Origin: an uncultured Roseiflexaceae bacterium
GTDB lineage: Bacteria; Chloroflexota; Chloroflexia; Chloroflexales; Roseiflexaceae
NCBI GenBank assembly: GCA_937988885.1
Contig: CALKHR010000019.1
Coordinates: forward strand, 3,246-67,245
Direction of reading: 5' to 3'
DNA: 64,000 nt
Shown here piece by piece: positions 52,730 to 61,416 of this stretch; position 1 is the first letter of the stretch, and each line of letters opens with the position of its first letter. The translations under genes were made by a program, and so were the position numbers. A model generated the notes under the pieces. It was given only the letters and a program-made list of their open reading frames with translations, was not told the DNA's origin and made no database searches.

Positions 52730-53965
52730 ATGAGTTTCCCTGTTGTTGTGCCCGAAACTGTCGGGTTCAGTTCCGAACGCCTTGCACGCATCGCCCCCGT
52801 GATGCGCACCTACACAGAGCAACGGGGGTTCTCAGGCATCAGCACACTCATCGCGCGCCGTGGCAAAATCGTCCACTTCGAGCAGGTCGGCTATCAAGAT
52901 CGCGACGAGCGCACCCCGCTGCGCCCCGACACGATCTACCGCATCTACTCAATGACGAAATCGTTCACCTGCGTCGCCCTGATGATGCTGTACGAGGAGG
53001 GCCGCTTCCACCTGTTCGAGCCAGTCTCCAAGTACATCCCGTCGTTCGCCAACCTGCGCGTCTACGACAAGGAGCACGGCACCGTACCGCTTGAGCGCCC
53101 GGTGCTCATCCACAACCTGATCACGCACACCTCGGGCCTCACCTACGACTTCATGGACGACAACCCCGTAGCGGCCCTGTACCGCGAAGCGGGCCTGATG
53201 GGCAACGTCGAGCGCACCCTGGAGGAGATGATCGACGAACTGGCCCGCCTGCCGCTGGCATACCAGCCCGGCACGCGCTGGCACTACAGCCTCGGCATCG
53301 ACGTTGCGGCGCGCCTGGTCGAAATCATCTCGGGCCAGCGCCTGCAAGATTTCTTCGCCGAGCGCATCTTCAAGCCGCTCGGCATGGAGGACACAGGCTT
53401 CTCGGTGCCCGCCGAAAAACACCACCGCGTCGCCATCGTGTACGGCCTGCCCGACATCTCGTACAGCACCTACACCGAAGCCCTGACACTCTGGCAGCAA
53501 GGCTACAACGAGCGGATCGACCTCACCAAAACGCACCCGCTCGACAACACCACCACCTTCGCGCGGGGTGGCCACGGCCTATACTCCACCTCGCTCGACT
53601 TCCTGCGCTTCGCCCAGATGATGCTGAACCGTGGCGAACTCGACGGCGTGCGCCTGCTGGGCCGCAAAACCATCGAGTTCATGCTGCAGAACCACATTCC
53701 GCAGCACATGCTGCCGTACTACGCCAACAACCTCCCGGTCGAAGGCGTCGCGCCAGGCATCGGCTTCACCATGCTCACCAGCGCCGTCGAGAACAAGAGC
53801 ATGAACTCGGTTGGCTCGTTCATGAGCGGCGGTGCGGCCAAAACCTCCTGCTGGGTTGACCCCCAGGAAGAAGTCATCGGCATCCTGATGACCCAAGCGC
53901 TGCGCAGCTTCGAACTGCCCGAGAAGACGCTACAAGTGCTCACCTACCAAGCGCTGATCGACTAA
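52730..53965 (+). CDS. Serine hydrolase (class C beta-lactamase/esterase family), copy 1
   Basis: A 411-residue beta-lactamase-related serine hydrolase. The nucleophile is in IYSMTKSFTC (SxxK), the Tyr is in WHYSLGIDVAARLVE (YxL), and the third motif is GGHGLYST. HTSGLTYDF is a family hallmark. No signal peptide, so it acts in the cytoplasm or is of the family VIII esterase type rather than a secreted beta-lactamase. ATG at 52730 follows GAGGTAACT. A paralogue lies at 54690-55919. The upstream open extension (126 bases) is not conserved in the paralogue. Confidence 0.9.
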   Translation: MSFPVVVPETVGFSSERLARIAPVMRTYTEQRGFSGISTLIARRGKIVHFEQVGYQDRDERTPLRPDTIYRIYSMTKSFTCVALMMLYEEGRFHLFEPVSKYIPSFANLRVYDKEHGTVPLERPVLIHNLITHTSGLTYDFMDDNPVAALYREAGLMGNVERTLEEMIDELARLPLAYQPGTRWHYSLGIDVAARLVEIISGQRLQDFFAERIFKPLGMEDTGFSVPAEKHHRVAIVYGLPDISYSTYTEALTLWQQGYNERIDLTKTHPLDNTTTFARGGHGLYSTSLDFLRFAQMMLNRGELDGVRLLGRKTIEFMLQNHIPQHMLPYYANNLPVEGVAPGIGFTMLTSAVENKSMNSVGSFMSGGAAKTSCWVDPQEEVIGILMTQALRSFELPEKTLQVLTYQALID

Positions 53966-53993
53966 CTCGACTCCAAGGCATCTCAAAGACGCA

Positions 53994-54028
53994 ACAACGG
54001 CCTTCTGTGTGTAGCGGAGGGCCGTTGT
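53994..54028 (+). terminator. Terminator after the first serine hydrolase gene
   Basis: ACAACGGCC (53994-54002) pairs perfectly with GGCCGTTGT (54020-54028) and is followed by CTTAT, 29 bases after the stop codon. The loop is 17 bases. Confidence 0.65.
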
Positions 54029-54689
54029 CTTATGAAACCTCATTATTTTGGGAAAGAAGGAGTACATAGCGCGTGACCGCCCGTCGCCACGGGAGAACAA
54101 CGTCGTGCACAACGTGTGCGCGCTCGGACAGCGATGGCGCTTCGCGCCACAACGCGCGCACGTTACGCGCTGCTCCGCAGCGCATGGCTGCGCCACTTGA
54201 TCGTGACAAGGTGACACGGTGACTGAGTGAATAAGCCAAATTACGCAGACCACACAGCCAATTGCCACCGAGCGTACACCCCACCCGTAACAGCGCGATG
54301 TACGACAAGGCATGACCACGGGCCTAACAATTGAGGCAGCCTTCCACGTTGGGGACTAGGGGCGATAAGCCCCTGGTCGGGGTTTCCAAAGGGCCGCGAC
54401 CGGCCCTTTGTGCCTGCGCAGCAACCTGCGTTCTCGTGCGTATTCGCCCGCCGAATGGCGCATCCTACGCACTTACGAGATCATCGCTTCAATCAAATAG
54501 AACATAAAACCTATCAAATCATCCACATCCCTGTTACATCTCGTAAAAAAAAACAACGGGCACATCAAACGAGGCAGCCCGAGACACATCGGGTATAGAC
54601 AACAGGCAAATCCTAAGACTGAGGATAATTTCTTATCTCGTGCTATACTACCCCTCATTACAACGCCTGTTGAACAAGGAGGTTCGTAC
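54029..54689. other. Non-coding gap with two compact hairpins
   Basis: A 661-base gap between two paralogous serine hydrolase genes. I see no supported gene. Two hairpins lie close together: AGGGGC-GATAA-GCCCCT (54358-54374) and a perfect AAAGGGCCG-CGAC-CGGCCCTTT (54388-54409). From 54410 to 54690 the sequence is AT-rich; TATACT at 54644-54649 may be the -10 box of the next gene. Confidence 0.55.
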
Positions 54690-55919
54690 ATGAGTCGTGT
54701 TGTATCGCCGGAATCGGTAGGCATGAGCGCGCAGCGCCTCGCTCGCATCAAACCGCACATGCAAAAATACGTTGATCAGGGACAATTCGCGGGCATCAGC
54801 ACCCTGGTCGCACGACGAGGTTCAATCGTCCACTTTGAACAAGTTGGCTGGCAAGATCGCGAAAACCAGATCCCACTCGCTCCCGACACCATCTTCCGCA
54901 TCTACTCAATGACCAAACCCATCATCTGCACCGCGCTGATGATGTTGCATGAAGAAGGACGCTTCCAACTCTTCGATCCACTCGCCAAGTATATCCCGGC
55001 CTTTGGCAACGTGAAGGTGTACACCGAGTCGGGCCTAGTCGATCCGATACAGCCGATCCTCGTACGCGACCTCTTCACCCACACCTCCGGGCTGACCTAC
55101 GACTTCTTGGATTCCTCGCCTGTCTGCGCACTCTACCGCGAAGCAGGCCTGCTCAGCAACGCATCGCGCACGCTGGAGCAGATGATCGACGAGATGGCGC
55201 GCCTGCCGCTGGCGTATCAGCCCAACACCGTCTGGCACTACAGCATGGGCATCGACGTGCTGGCCCGCCTGATCGAAGTGCTGTCGGGCCAATCGCTGCA
55301 AACCTTCCTGTCGGAGCGCTTATTCGGCCTGCTCGGCATGGTCGATACCGGCTTCTCAGTCGCGCCCGAAAAGCGCAGCCGCGTCTCGAAGATGTACGGC
55401 TACCCAGACATCGCCACACACGCCTTCAACGATTTCATCGAAGCCTGGCAGGCGGGCAACAACCAGCGCATCGACGCAGTCGATACGACCTACCCCGTCG
55501 ATAGCGAGGTCTTCGCGCGTGGCGGACACGGCCTATTCTCCACCGCCGAGGATTACCTGCGCTTCGCCCAAATGCTGCTCAATGGCGGCACGTTCGAGGG
55601 GCAGCGCCTGCTGAGTCGTAAGACGCTTGAATTGATGCACCAGAACCACCTGCCACAGTCGATGCTGCCGTACGGGGTCACGGCCATCCCCATCCTGGGC
55701 TATGGCTTTGGGCTCGGCTCGCGCGTGATGATGAACGTGGCGGAGGCAATGGTCCCCAGCTCGGTGGGTGAGTTCGGCTGGTCGGGTGCGGCCAAGACGT
55801 ACTTCTGGGTCGATCCCAAGGAGGAACTGATCGGCATTCTCATGTCGCAGTTTATGATGAGCTTCGATACCGTCGATAAAGAGTTGATGTCGCTGACGTA
55901 TCAGGCGATCGACGATTAA
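54690..55919 (+). CDS. Serine hydrolase (class C beta-lactamase/esterase family), copy 2
   Basis: A 409-residue paralogue of the enzyme at 52730-53965, colinear along the whole length. Nucleophile motif IYSMTKPIICT, Tyr motif WHYSMGIDVLARLIE, third motif GGHGLFST, and the shared HTSGLTYDF. Fine differences in the loop after residue 120 and near the C-terminus may alter substrate. A strong ribosome binding site (AAGGAGG) precedes the ATG. It has its own promoter region, unlike a tandem operon copy. Substrates unknown; esterase or peptidase action on small amides or esters is likely. Confidence 0.91.
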   Translation: MSRVVSPESVGMSAQRLARIKPHMQKYVDQGQFAGISTLVARRGSIVHFEQVGWQDRENQIPLAPDTIFRIYSMTKPIICTALMMLHEEGRFQLFDPLAKYIPAFGNVKVYTESGLVDPIQPILVRDLFTHTSGLTYDFLDSSPVCALYREAGLLSNASRTLEQMIDEMARLPLAYQPNTVWHYSMGIDVLARLIEVLSGQSLQTFLSERLFGLLGMVDTGFSVAPEKRSRVSKMYGYPDIATHAFNDFIEAWQAGNNQRIDAVDTTYPVDSEVFARGGHGLFSTAEDYLRFAQMLLNGGTFEGQRLLSRKTLELMHQNHLPQSMLPYGVTAIPILGYGFGLGSRVMMNVAEAMVPSSVGEFGWSGAAKTYFWVDPKEELIGILMSQFMMSFDTVDKELMSLTYQAIDD

Positions 55920-56021
55920 GGTAGAGGTTCGTTCAAAGCCGATTCATCCACAGATGTAAAAACGAATCTGGGTGATCACTCGGCTGAAAGGGCTCTTCCG
56001 TTAAACTGCTCCAGGGAAGAT

Positions 56022-56058
56022 GAAGAGGAGGCGCTGCATATAGCAGCGCCTCCTCTTC
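56022..56058. terminator. Strong hairpin between convergent genes, MITE-related core
   Basis: GAAGAGGAGGCGCTGC (56022-56037) and its exact complement (56043-56058) form a 16-bp stem with a 5-base loop. It lies between the serine hydrolase and the convergent NmrA gene and could end both transcripts, although no T-tract follows. The core AGGCGCTGC plus the nearby CAGGGAAG matches the MITE-like repeats at 43486 and 61193. Confidence 0.65.
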
Positions 56059-56094
56059 GCACAAACGGAACGTACCCCGTCCTGTTGGAGTTCG

Positions 56095-56991
56095 TCACTC
56101 CCCAAGCAGCACGTTGCGCTGCGCCACCAGGAAGTCGTAGACGCTCTGCGGCGGTTGCCCGGTCAACTCCGTCACCGCATCGCTCACCACGTCGAGTGTG
56201 CCCTGCGATATACCGACATCGAAGGTCACGAGAACCTCGGCCAGGCCGCGCGGCACGCCTGCTTGCACCATCCCGTTCACCATCGCCTCAGCGGAGATGC
56301 CGATGTACTGCACAGGCTTGCCCGTGATCTCGCTCACCATCTTCGCCACATCGCCGTGGCTTACGGCGCCGGGGCCAGTGATCTCGAACGTGTTGCGCCC
56401 GCTGCGATCGGAGTTGAGCGCCGCCGCAGCCACTCGCGCACAATCGTCGCGAGTCACGTAGCCCACTTTGCCCTCGCCACCCGCCGACACAAACTGCCCT
56501 GTGGCGACCGCTCGTGGCAAGTTGCGCAACAGCACCTCGGTGTAGACATTGTTGCGCAGCACCGTCCAATCCATCGAGCTTGCGGCTAACGCCTGCTCGG
56601 TAGCGTAGTGATCGGGCGCGATCGCGATCGGGTTGCCTGGCTCCGGGCGCGTGAGCGACGTGTAGACCACGTGTCGCACCCCGGCCTGCTCGGCGGCCTT
56701 GACCGCCGTCTGATGCTGAGTGATGCGATGCCCGGGCACCCCCAACACATCGGTGCTGATCAACAACATGCGCTCGGCCCCGGCGAAAGCCGCCGGAAGG
56801 GCGGATGCGTCGTCGAAATCGGCCTTGCGCACCTCCACGCCGCGCGCCGCAAGGTCGGCCAACTGCTCAGGTGAGCGCGTGGTGGCGATGATTGGGCCAG
56901 CGTTTGCGGCAAGCAAGAGCTCCACAACCTTGCGCCCGAGGTGCCCAGAAGCACCTGTCACCAGCAATGCACCTCGCTTCTGCTCTGCCAT
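56095..56991 (-). CDS. NmrA-family NAD(P)-binding protein (quinone-oxidoreductase-like)
   Basis: A 298-residue atypical SDR of the NmrA/QOR2 group. The cofactor motif is VTGASGHLGRKVVELLL near residue 11, followed by TTRSPEQLADLAARGVEVRKADFDD. The canonical catalytic Tyr-x-x-x-Lys is present only weakly (VVYTSLTRPEP; HYATEQAL). Such proteins act as NADP-dependent quinone reductases or redox sensors. The ATG at 56989-56991 follows AAAGGAGCCGAT. It is transcribed alone on the minus strand, divergent from the enolase-superfamily gene. Confidence 0.92.
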   Translation of the reverse strand: MAEQKRGALLVTGASGHLGRKVVELLLAANAGPIIATTRSPEQLADLAARGVEVRKADFDDASALPAAFAGAERMLLISTDVLGVPGHRITQHQTAVKAAEQAGVRHVVYTSLTRPEPGNPIAIAPDHYATEQALAASSMDWTVLRNNVYTEVLLRNLPRAVATGQFVSAGGEGKVGYVTRDDCARVAAAALNSDRSGRNTFEITGPGAVSHGDVAKMVSEITGKPVQYIGISAEAMVNGMVQAGVPRGLAEVLVTFDVGISQGTLDVVSDAVTELTGQPPQSVYDFLVAQRNVLLGE

Positions 56992-57445
56992 ATCGGCTCC
57001 TTTGTATGCGATTTTGAGAGGCTGAGAAAGAACGCATCCATTGTAGCAGTTTCGCTTGGCGACTGCCAATCATCTATCGCGCTCAGAGTCATTCTGAGAT
57101 GCCGATATCGCGATGCGATAATATGGAGGGGCGGAAACAGATCTAGCCCGCTAGAGCCATTCTGAACGGAGTGCGCAGCACGAAGTGAAGAATCTCCCCG
57201 TCTCATCCAGCCTTGAGCGTTTGATTTCCCTTCTACCCTGCCATACGTCGGTTTCTGAGTAACGAACCGTTAGGTGAGGTGAAGGATTTGGTTGAAGAAA
57301 TGAATCATTGAACGAGAACAGCCAACAAAACAATACACTAACAATCTGTGAAATCAGTGGATGATCAACCCAATTGACCTTGTCCACGAAATGCGCTAGA
57401 GTCATCGTATGCCCACCGCCATCTTGAACCGCACAAGGATTGAAC
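56992..57445. other. Divergent promoter region without a gene
   Basis: A 454-base gap between the divergent NmrA-type and enolase-superfamily genes. It should hold both promoters. I found no conserved gene, no strong hairpin and no clear -35/-10 pair. Short open frames on the minus strand here lack ribosome binding sites. Confidence 0.45.
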
Positions 57446-58612
57446 ATGCAGATCAACGATGTTCAGGTGTTCGAAGTGCGTGGTCGTTGGACTGGCCCAA
57501 CATTCCCCCCTGGCAACCGCCAAGTTCAGCAACTGGATCGGTATCCCGAATTTAACCAGAATCACGCTACCGGACAAGTGCCGCAACATGTCATCGCGCT
57601 CTACGTCCAGATCGAAAGTGATGAAGGCCACACCGGCCTGTTCGGCCCGATTCAGCCGACCCAAGCCTTCATCGTCAAGCAGACGCTGCGCCCGTTTCTG
57701 CTTGGCCGCGATCCGCTTGCGATCGAACTGCTGCACGACCAGATGTTGCGGTTGGATCGGCACGGACGCTCGGGCATGTTTATGACCGCCATCAGCGTGA
57801 TCGACTGCGCGCTGTGGGACTTGAAGGGCAAAGCCTGGGATCAGCCAGTCTATCGACTGTTGGGTGGCCCGACCCGCGCCGAAGTGCCCGCCTATGCCAG
57901 CATGCTTGGCTTCTCGACCGAGCCAGCCGAGGCCGTCGCCACCGCACTCGACTATCGCGAGCAGGGCTACACCGCACAAAAGTGGTTCTTTCGCTATGGC
58001 CCCGGCGACGGCAGCGAAGGTTTTGCCCGCAACGTGGCGTTGGCCCAAGCCCTGCGCGAGGCGCTCGGCCCGCACTACCCGCTCATGTTCGACGCCTACA
58101 TGGGCTGGGATCTGCCCTACGCCACCGAGATGGTGCGCGCCCTGGAGCCGTTGCGTCCGGCATGGGTCGAGGAGCCGATCCCACCCGAGCGCGTCGCATC
58201 GCTGCGCCAGATCCGACAGGCCGCCGCAGTGCCGCTCGCCACTGGCGAGCATGTCTACACGCGCTGGCAGGCCAAGGAGCTATTGGCGAACCAAGCCCTC
58301 GATGTCCTGCAGGTCGATCCCGATTGGACGGGTGGCATCAGCGAGTTGGTGAAGGTCTGCGCGCTCAGTTCGGCGTTCGATACGCCCGTGATCGCCCACG
58401 GCCACTCGTTGCTGCCCGCGCTGCACGTTGCTGCCGCGCAATCGCCGCAGACGGTGCCCATGGTCGAATATCTGATCCGCTATCAGGAGACCAAGCAATT
58501 TTTCCACACGCCGATTGTGCGGCCCCAGGCTGGCCTCGTGCGCCCGCCCGAACTGCCGGGCTTGGGCATTGTGCTCGATGAGGCGAAGATCGACGAGCGC
58601 AAAGCGTGGTGA
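57446..58612 (+). CDS. Enolase-superfamily dehydratase/racemase (MR-MLE family)
   Basis: A 388-residue mandelate racemase/muconate lactonising enzyme family protein. Metal ligands are in FDAYMGWD (Asp), WVEEPIPP (Glu) and ATGEHVYTRW (Glu); the general acid/base His is in VIAHGHSLLPAL, which fits the mandelate-racemase-type arrangement. The N-terminal capping domain is longer than average and includes QLDRYPEFNQ. It probably dehydrates or epimerises a sugar acid. The ATG at 57446 follows AAGGATTGAAC. It stands next to an acetyltransferase gene, with no sugar transporter nearby, so the substrate is unknown. Confidence 0.91.
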   Translation: MQINDVQVFEVRGRWTGPTFPPGNRQVQQLDRYPEFNQNHATGQVPQHVIALYVQIESDEGHTGLFGPIQPTQAFIVKQTLRPFLLGRDPLAIELLHDQMLRLDRHGRSGMFMTAISVIDCALWDLKGKAWDQPVYRLLGGPTRAEVPAYASMLGFSTEPAEAVATALDYREQGYTAQKWFFRYGPGDGSEGFARNVALAQALREALGPHYPLMFDAYMGWDLPYATEMVRALEPLRPAWVEEPIPPERVASLRQIRQAAAVPLATGEHVYTRWQAKELLANQALDVLQVDPDWTGGISELVKVCALSSAFDTPVIAHGHSLLPALHVAAAQSPQTVPMVEYLIRYQETKQFFHTPIVRPQAGLVRPPELPGLGIVLDEAKIDERKAW

Positions 58613-58667
58613 TGCGCTTTGCCTAATTGGCCGATGGTGCGATCATCGGCCCGCTCAAAGGTGCTGA

Positions 58668-59102
58668 ATGACACTCACTGTGATACGCCCCGTCGTCCCC
58701 GATGATATCGAGATCTTTTATCAGCAGCAATTGGACGAGGAAGCCTGCCGGATGGCGAACTTTCCCTCACGTTCGCGCGAGGCCGTGCTATCGCATTGGG
58801 CCAACATCATGCGGAATCCCAACCTCTACAACCGCACGATCGAGCACAATGGCGAGGTGGCTGGTAACGTCCTGTGTTATCCGCTCGATGATATGATGCA
58901 GGTGGGTTATTGGCTGGGCCGCTCGTTTTGGGGCAAGGGCATCGCCACGCAAGCGCTGCGGCTGGCGCTGGCCGAGATAACCCATCGCCCGTTGCATGCC
59001 TATGTGGCCCTACAGAATATCGGCTCGCAGCGCGTGCTCATCAAGTGCGGGTTTGTGCAATGTGGCGTTGAGGGTGATGAACTGCTCTTCCGGCTCGATT
59101 AG
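58668..59102 (+). CDS. GNAT-family N-acetyltransferase (RimJ/RimL-like)
   Basis: A 144-residue GNAT protein. Acetyl-CoA pyrophosphate loop is in GRSFWGKGIATQALRLAL; the following AYVALQNIGSQRVLIKCGF is typical of motif B. The N-terminal half carries an Asp-rich turn. It probably acetylates a small molecule or a protein N-terminus. It follows the enolase-superfamily gene by 55 bases on the same strand and is likely in the same transcript. AAAGGTGCTGA precedes the ATG. Confidence 0.9.
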   Translation: MTLTVIRPVVPDDIEIFYQQQLDEEACRMANFPSRSREAVLSHWANIMRNPNLYNRTIEHNGEVAGNVLCYPLDDMMQVGYWLGRSFWGKGIATQALRLALAEITHRPLHAYVALQNIGSQRVLIKCGFVQCGVEGDELLFRLD

Positions 59103-59545
59103 CGCATCCCGATAGAGACACAGCTAACGGCTACCTTTCACGTTCGTCTTCAGCAGATGCAAGTGAGGTTGGGGCAGCATGCACAATCGTGCCTCGACAC
59201 ACGTGCATGTGTGGCAGATCTGCTGCTCCATCGGCCTTGGCGATCGCTACACAGCGTAGCAATTTCGGCGTATACATCACCTTCGCAGCGATCGCCACCT
59301 CCCGAATCCTCGCCCGATTTTGAAGCATGGCGGCTCGAATCGGCACCATTTGACGATTCTGCACAAATCTCTCTCGACAGTGATTGTGCGAACTAACCGA
59401 TCGCATGATTTTACTCTAGGAACATGGCCCGAAAAAAATATACAAGATTTACGAGTTCTACTTATGCAAAAGTAACAGTACCTCTGAAATTTGGCTTTCT
59501 AATGCGGAAAATGAAAACGTCCTTCGGAGGGGTGAATTTGCAATT

Positions 59546-59576
59546 TTGCACATAGGCATTTTCTGTACTGTATAAT
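59546..59576 (+). promoter_or_regulatory. Probable glnA promoter
   Basis: TTGCAC (59546-59551) and TATAAT (59571-59576) are separated by 19 bases, two more than ideal, 45 bases before the glnA ATG. The rest of the 518-base gap 59103-59620 has no supported gene. No NtrC-like or TnrA-like site was recognised. Confidence 0.6.
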
Positions 59577-59620
59577 AACGCCAGTTTGCCGCCACCCCTA
59601 TACTGAATACGAGGACACAC

Positions 59621-61048
59621 ATGTCAAGCTCACTTCGTGATTTCCTAGAACTTCCGTACGAGAAGTTGGAAGAACTCAACCTCGCAGCAAAGGAGCAGCG
59701 AGCGGCACGCACTCCCATTGACAAACTCCAAGAAGAGCGCCTGAAGTATCTCACTGATGAGAAGGCCATCAAGGCCGTAACAGTGGCATTCACCGACTTG
59801 GAAGGGCGTCTACATACCCTTGATTACGATAAGAAATTCCTGATCGGTGCGTCGGACAACTTGACTTTCGACGGTTCCTCGATTCGTGGTTTCTCGCAGC
59901 AGTCGGAGTCGGACCTTCGCCTCGCGATCGACTGGGGCGCTTTCTACTGGCTGCCCGCCGACATCTTCGGCCCAGGCAAGGTGCTGGTATTTGGCGATGT
60001 GCTGGGTCGCGATGGCCAGCCTTACCCGGCTGATATGCGCGCTACCCTCAAGGCGTACACCCAGAAGATCTACGAGAACGATGGCCTGACCTGCAACGTT
60101 GCGACCGAAACCGAGGGCTTCCTGTTCAAGGGCCGCAACGCCGAGCAGCTCTACCGCGACACCGGCAAGTTCGAGATCCTCAGCTCCGGTGGCTACTACC
60201 ACTCGCTGCCAGGCGATCCGCTGCGCTTGTTCATCGACACGGCTGCCGAGGCGCAGCGTGCGTTGGGCTTCCAGAACGAGAAGGATCACCCCGAGGTCGC
60301 TCCGTCGCAGTTCGAGATCAACTACTCGTACGCTGAGGCTGTGATCGCTGCCGACCAGATTATGCTGTACAAGCTGCTCTGCCGCCAGATCGCTGCCAAG
60401 CTTGATCTGACTGCTAGCTTCTTGCCGAAGCCATTGGTGGGCGTGAACGGTAGCGGTATGCACACCAACATGTCGCTGTCGAGGGGCAACGAGAACCTGT
60501 TCTACGACGCCGACGGCCCCGAGAAGCTGTCGGCTCTGGGCTGGGAGTTCATCGACCGCATCTTGTCGAACGCGAAGGACATCTGTCTGGTGCTGAACTC
60601 GTCGGTCAACTCGTACCGTCGCCTCGACCCGCACTACGAGGCACCGAACCAGATCATGGCTTCGCCCATCGATCGTGGCTCGATGATCCGCATCCCGCTC
60701 GGCAACCGCCGCTCGGCCCGCATCGAGGTGCGCTCGGTTGCGCCGGACGCCAACCCCTACATGTCGATCTACTCCTTGCTGCGCACCGGTCTCGAGGGTA
60801 CCAGCAAGGGTCCCGATGTGCGCAAGGGCGAGGAAGTCCTGTTCGACAACATCTACGACGCAATCGCGGCCTTCCGCGCCAGCGAGCACGTTGCGAAGCT
60901 GTTCGGCGAGGAAGTGCAGGGCAAGTTTGCTGAATTGAAGCAGGCTTCGGCGGATCGCTGCCCGCGCTTGCTGGGCTCGCTGATCAAGCGCGCTGAGATC
61001 CAGTTCCACCACGAGGTTTACAACCAATCGCTGTGGAACCGCTTCTAA
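59621..61048 (+). CDS. glnA: Glutamine synthetase, type I
   Basis: A 475-residue GSI. Motifs in order: DGSSIRGF in the latch region, a glutamate-binding metal motif EVAPSQFEI (Gln-Phe in place of the usual Gln-His), NGSGMHTNMSL, and NRRSARIEVRSV with the Arg residues at the active site. An N-terminal 50-residue helix-rich extension precedes the usual start of the fold. The Tyr adenylylation segment (NLYDLPPE) of GlnE-regulated enzymes is not present, so control is likely by feedback or by transcription. It forms glutamine from glutamate, ammonia and ATP. GAGGACACAC precedes the ATG. A terminator follows directly. Confidence 0.95.
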   Translation: MSSSLRDFLELPYEKLEELNLAAKEQRAARTPIDKLQEERLKYLTDEKAIKAVTVAFTDLEGRLHTLDYDKKFLIGASDNLTFDGSSIRGFSQQSESDLRLAIDWGAFYWLPADIFGPGKVLVFGDVLGRDGQPYPADMRATLKAYTQKIYENDGLTCNVATETEGFLFKGRNAEQLYRDTGKFEILSSGGYYHSLPGDPLRLFIDTAAEAQRALGFQNEKDHPEVAPSQFEINYSYAEAVIAADQIMLYKLLCRQIAAKLDLTASFLPKPLVGVNGSGMHTNMSLSRGNENLFYDADGPEKLSALGWEFIDRILSNAKDICLVLNSSVNSYRRLDPHYEAPNQIMASPIDRGSMIRIPLGNRRSARIEVRSVAPDANPYMSIYSLLRTGLEGTSKGPDVRKGEEVLFDNIYDAIAAFRASEHVAKLFGEEVQGKFAELKQASADRCPRLLGSLIKRAEIQFHHEVYNQSLWNRF

Positions 61049-61076
61049 TCGCTAGGTTTGCGGTATAACTGTAAGA

Positions 61077-61115
61077 CATGAGTCATCCCACATGTTTGGG
61101 GTGGCTCATGTTTTT
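61077..61115 (+). terminator. Rho-independent terminator of glnA
   Basis: CATGAGTCATCCC (61077-61089) pairs with GGGGTGGCTCATG (61098-61110) with two G-T wobbles, followed by TTTTT (61111-61115), 28 bases after the glnA stop. Confidence 0.9.
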
Positions 61116-61192
61116 CTTGCAGTAATAGCAACTCCAAAAGATTGCTTACGGTGTCAGCACGCTTGCTGAACACTCTTTCTTCAACGTTAGAC

Positions 61193-61326
61193 TAATACCA
61201 GCATTTCCTGGGAAGGTGGTGTCGATGCGCGTAGCAGCGCATCGATACCACAAAAACATCACATACCTTGCTGCCGCAGGCGAAAATGGGTTTATTACTG
61301 ACACTGCCCAAGCGGATTTGGTATAA
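61193..61326 (-). repeat. MITE-like repeat, copy 2 (inverted)
   Basis: A 134-base element in reverse orientation to the copy at 43486. Ends are TAATACCA and TTTGGTATAA. The central stem (GTGGTGTCGATGCGC with GCGCATCGATACCAC) differs in sequence from copy 1 but remains paired, with compensating changes. It lies between glnA and the convergent NACHT gene; together with the glnA terminator it fills most of the 368-base gap 61049-61416. Confidence 0.82.
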
Positions 61327-61416
61327 AAGGCAAACAAGAGCGGCTCGGTGTATCTGCACCGAGCCGTTTTGTTATGGATGATGTGAGGGGGATGAGCGTG
61401 GGTTGGAGTGTTAGTG

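Noticed and set aside
54030..54308. A 92-codon minus-strand frame in the gap between the serine hydrolases
   Set aside because: No ribosome binding site, no recognised motif, and it overlaps a terminator-like hairpin; probably not a gene.
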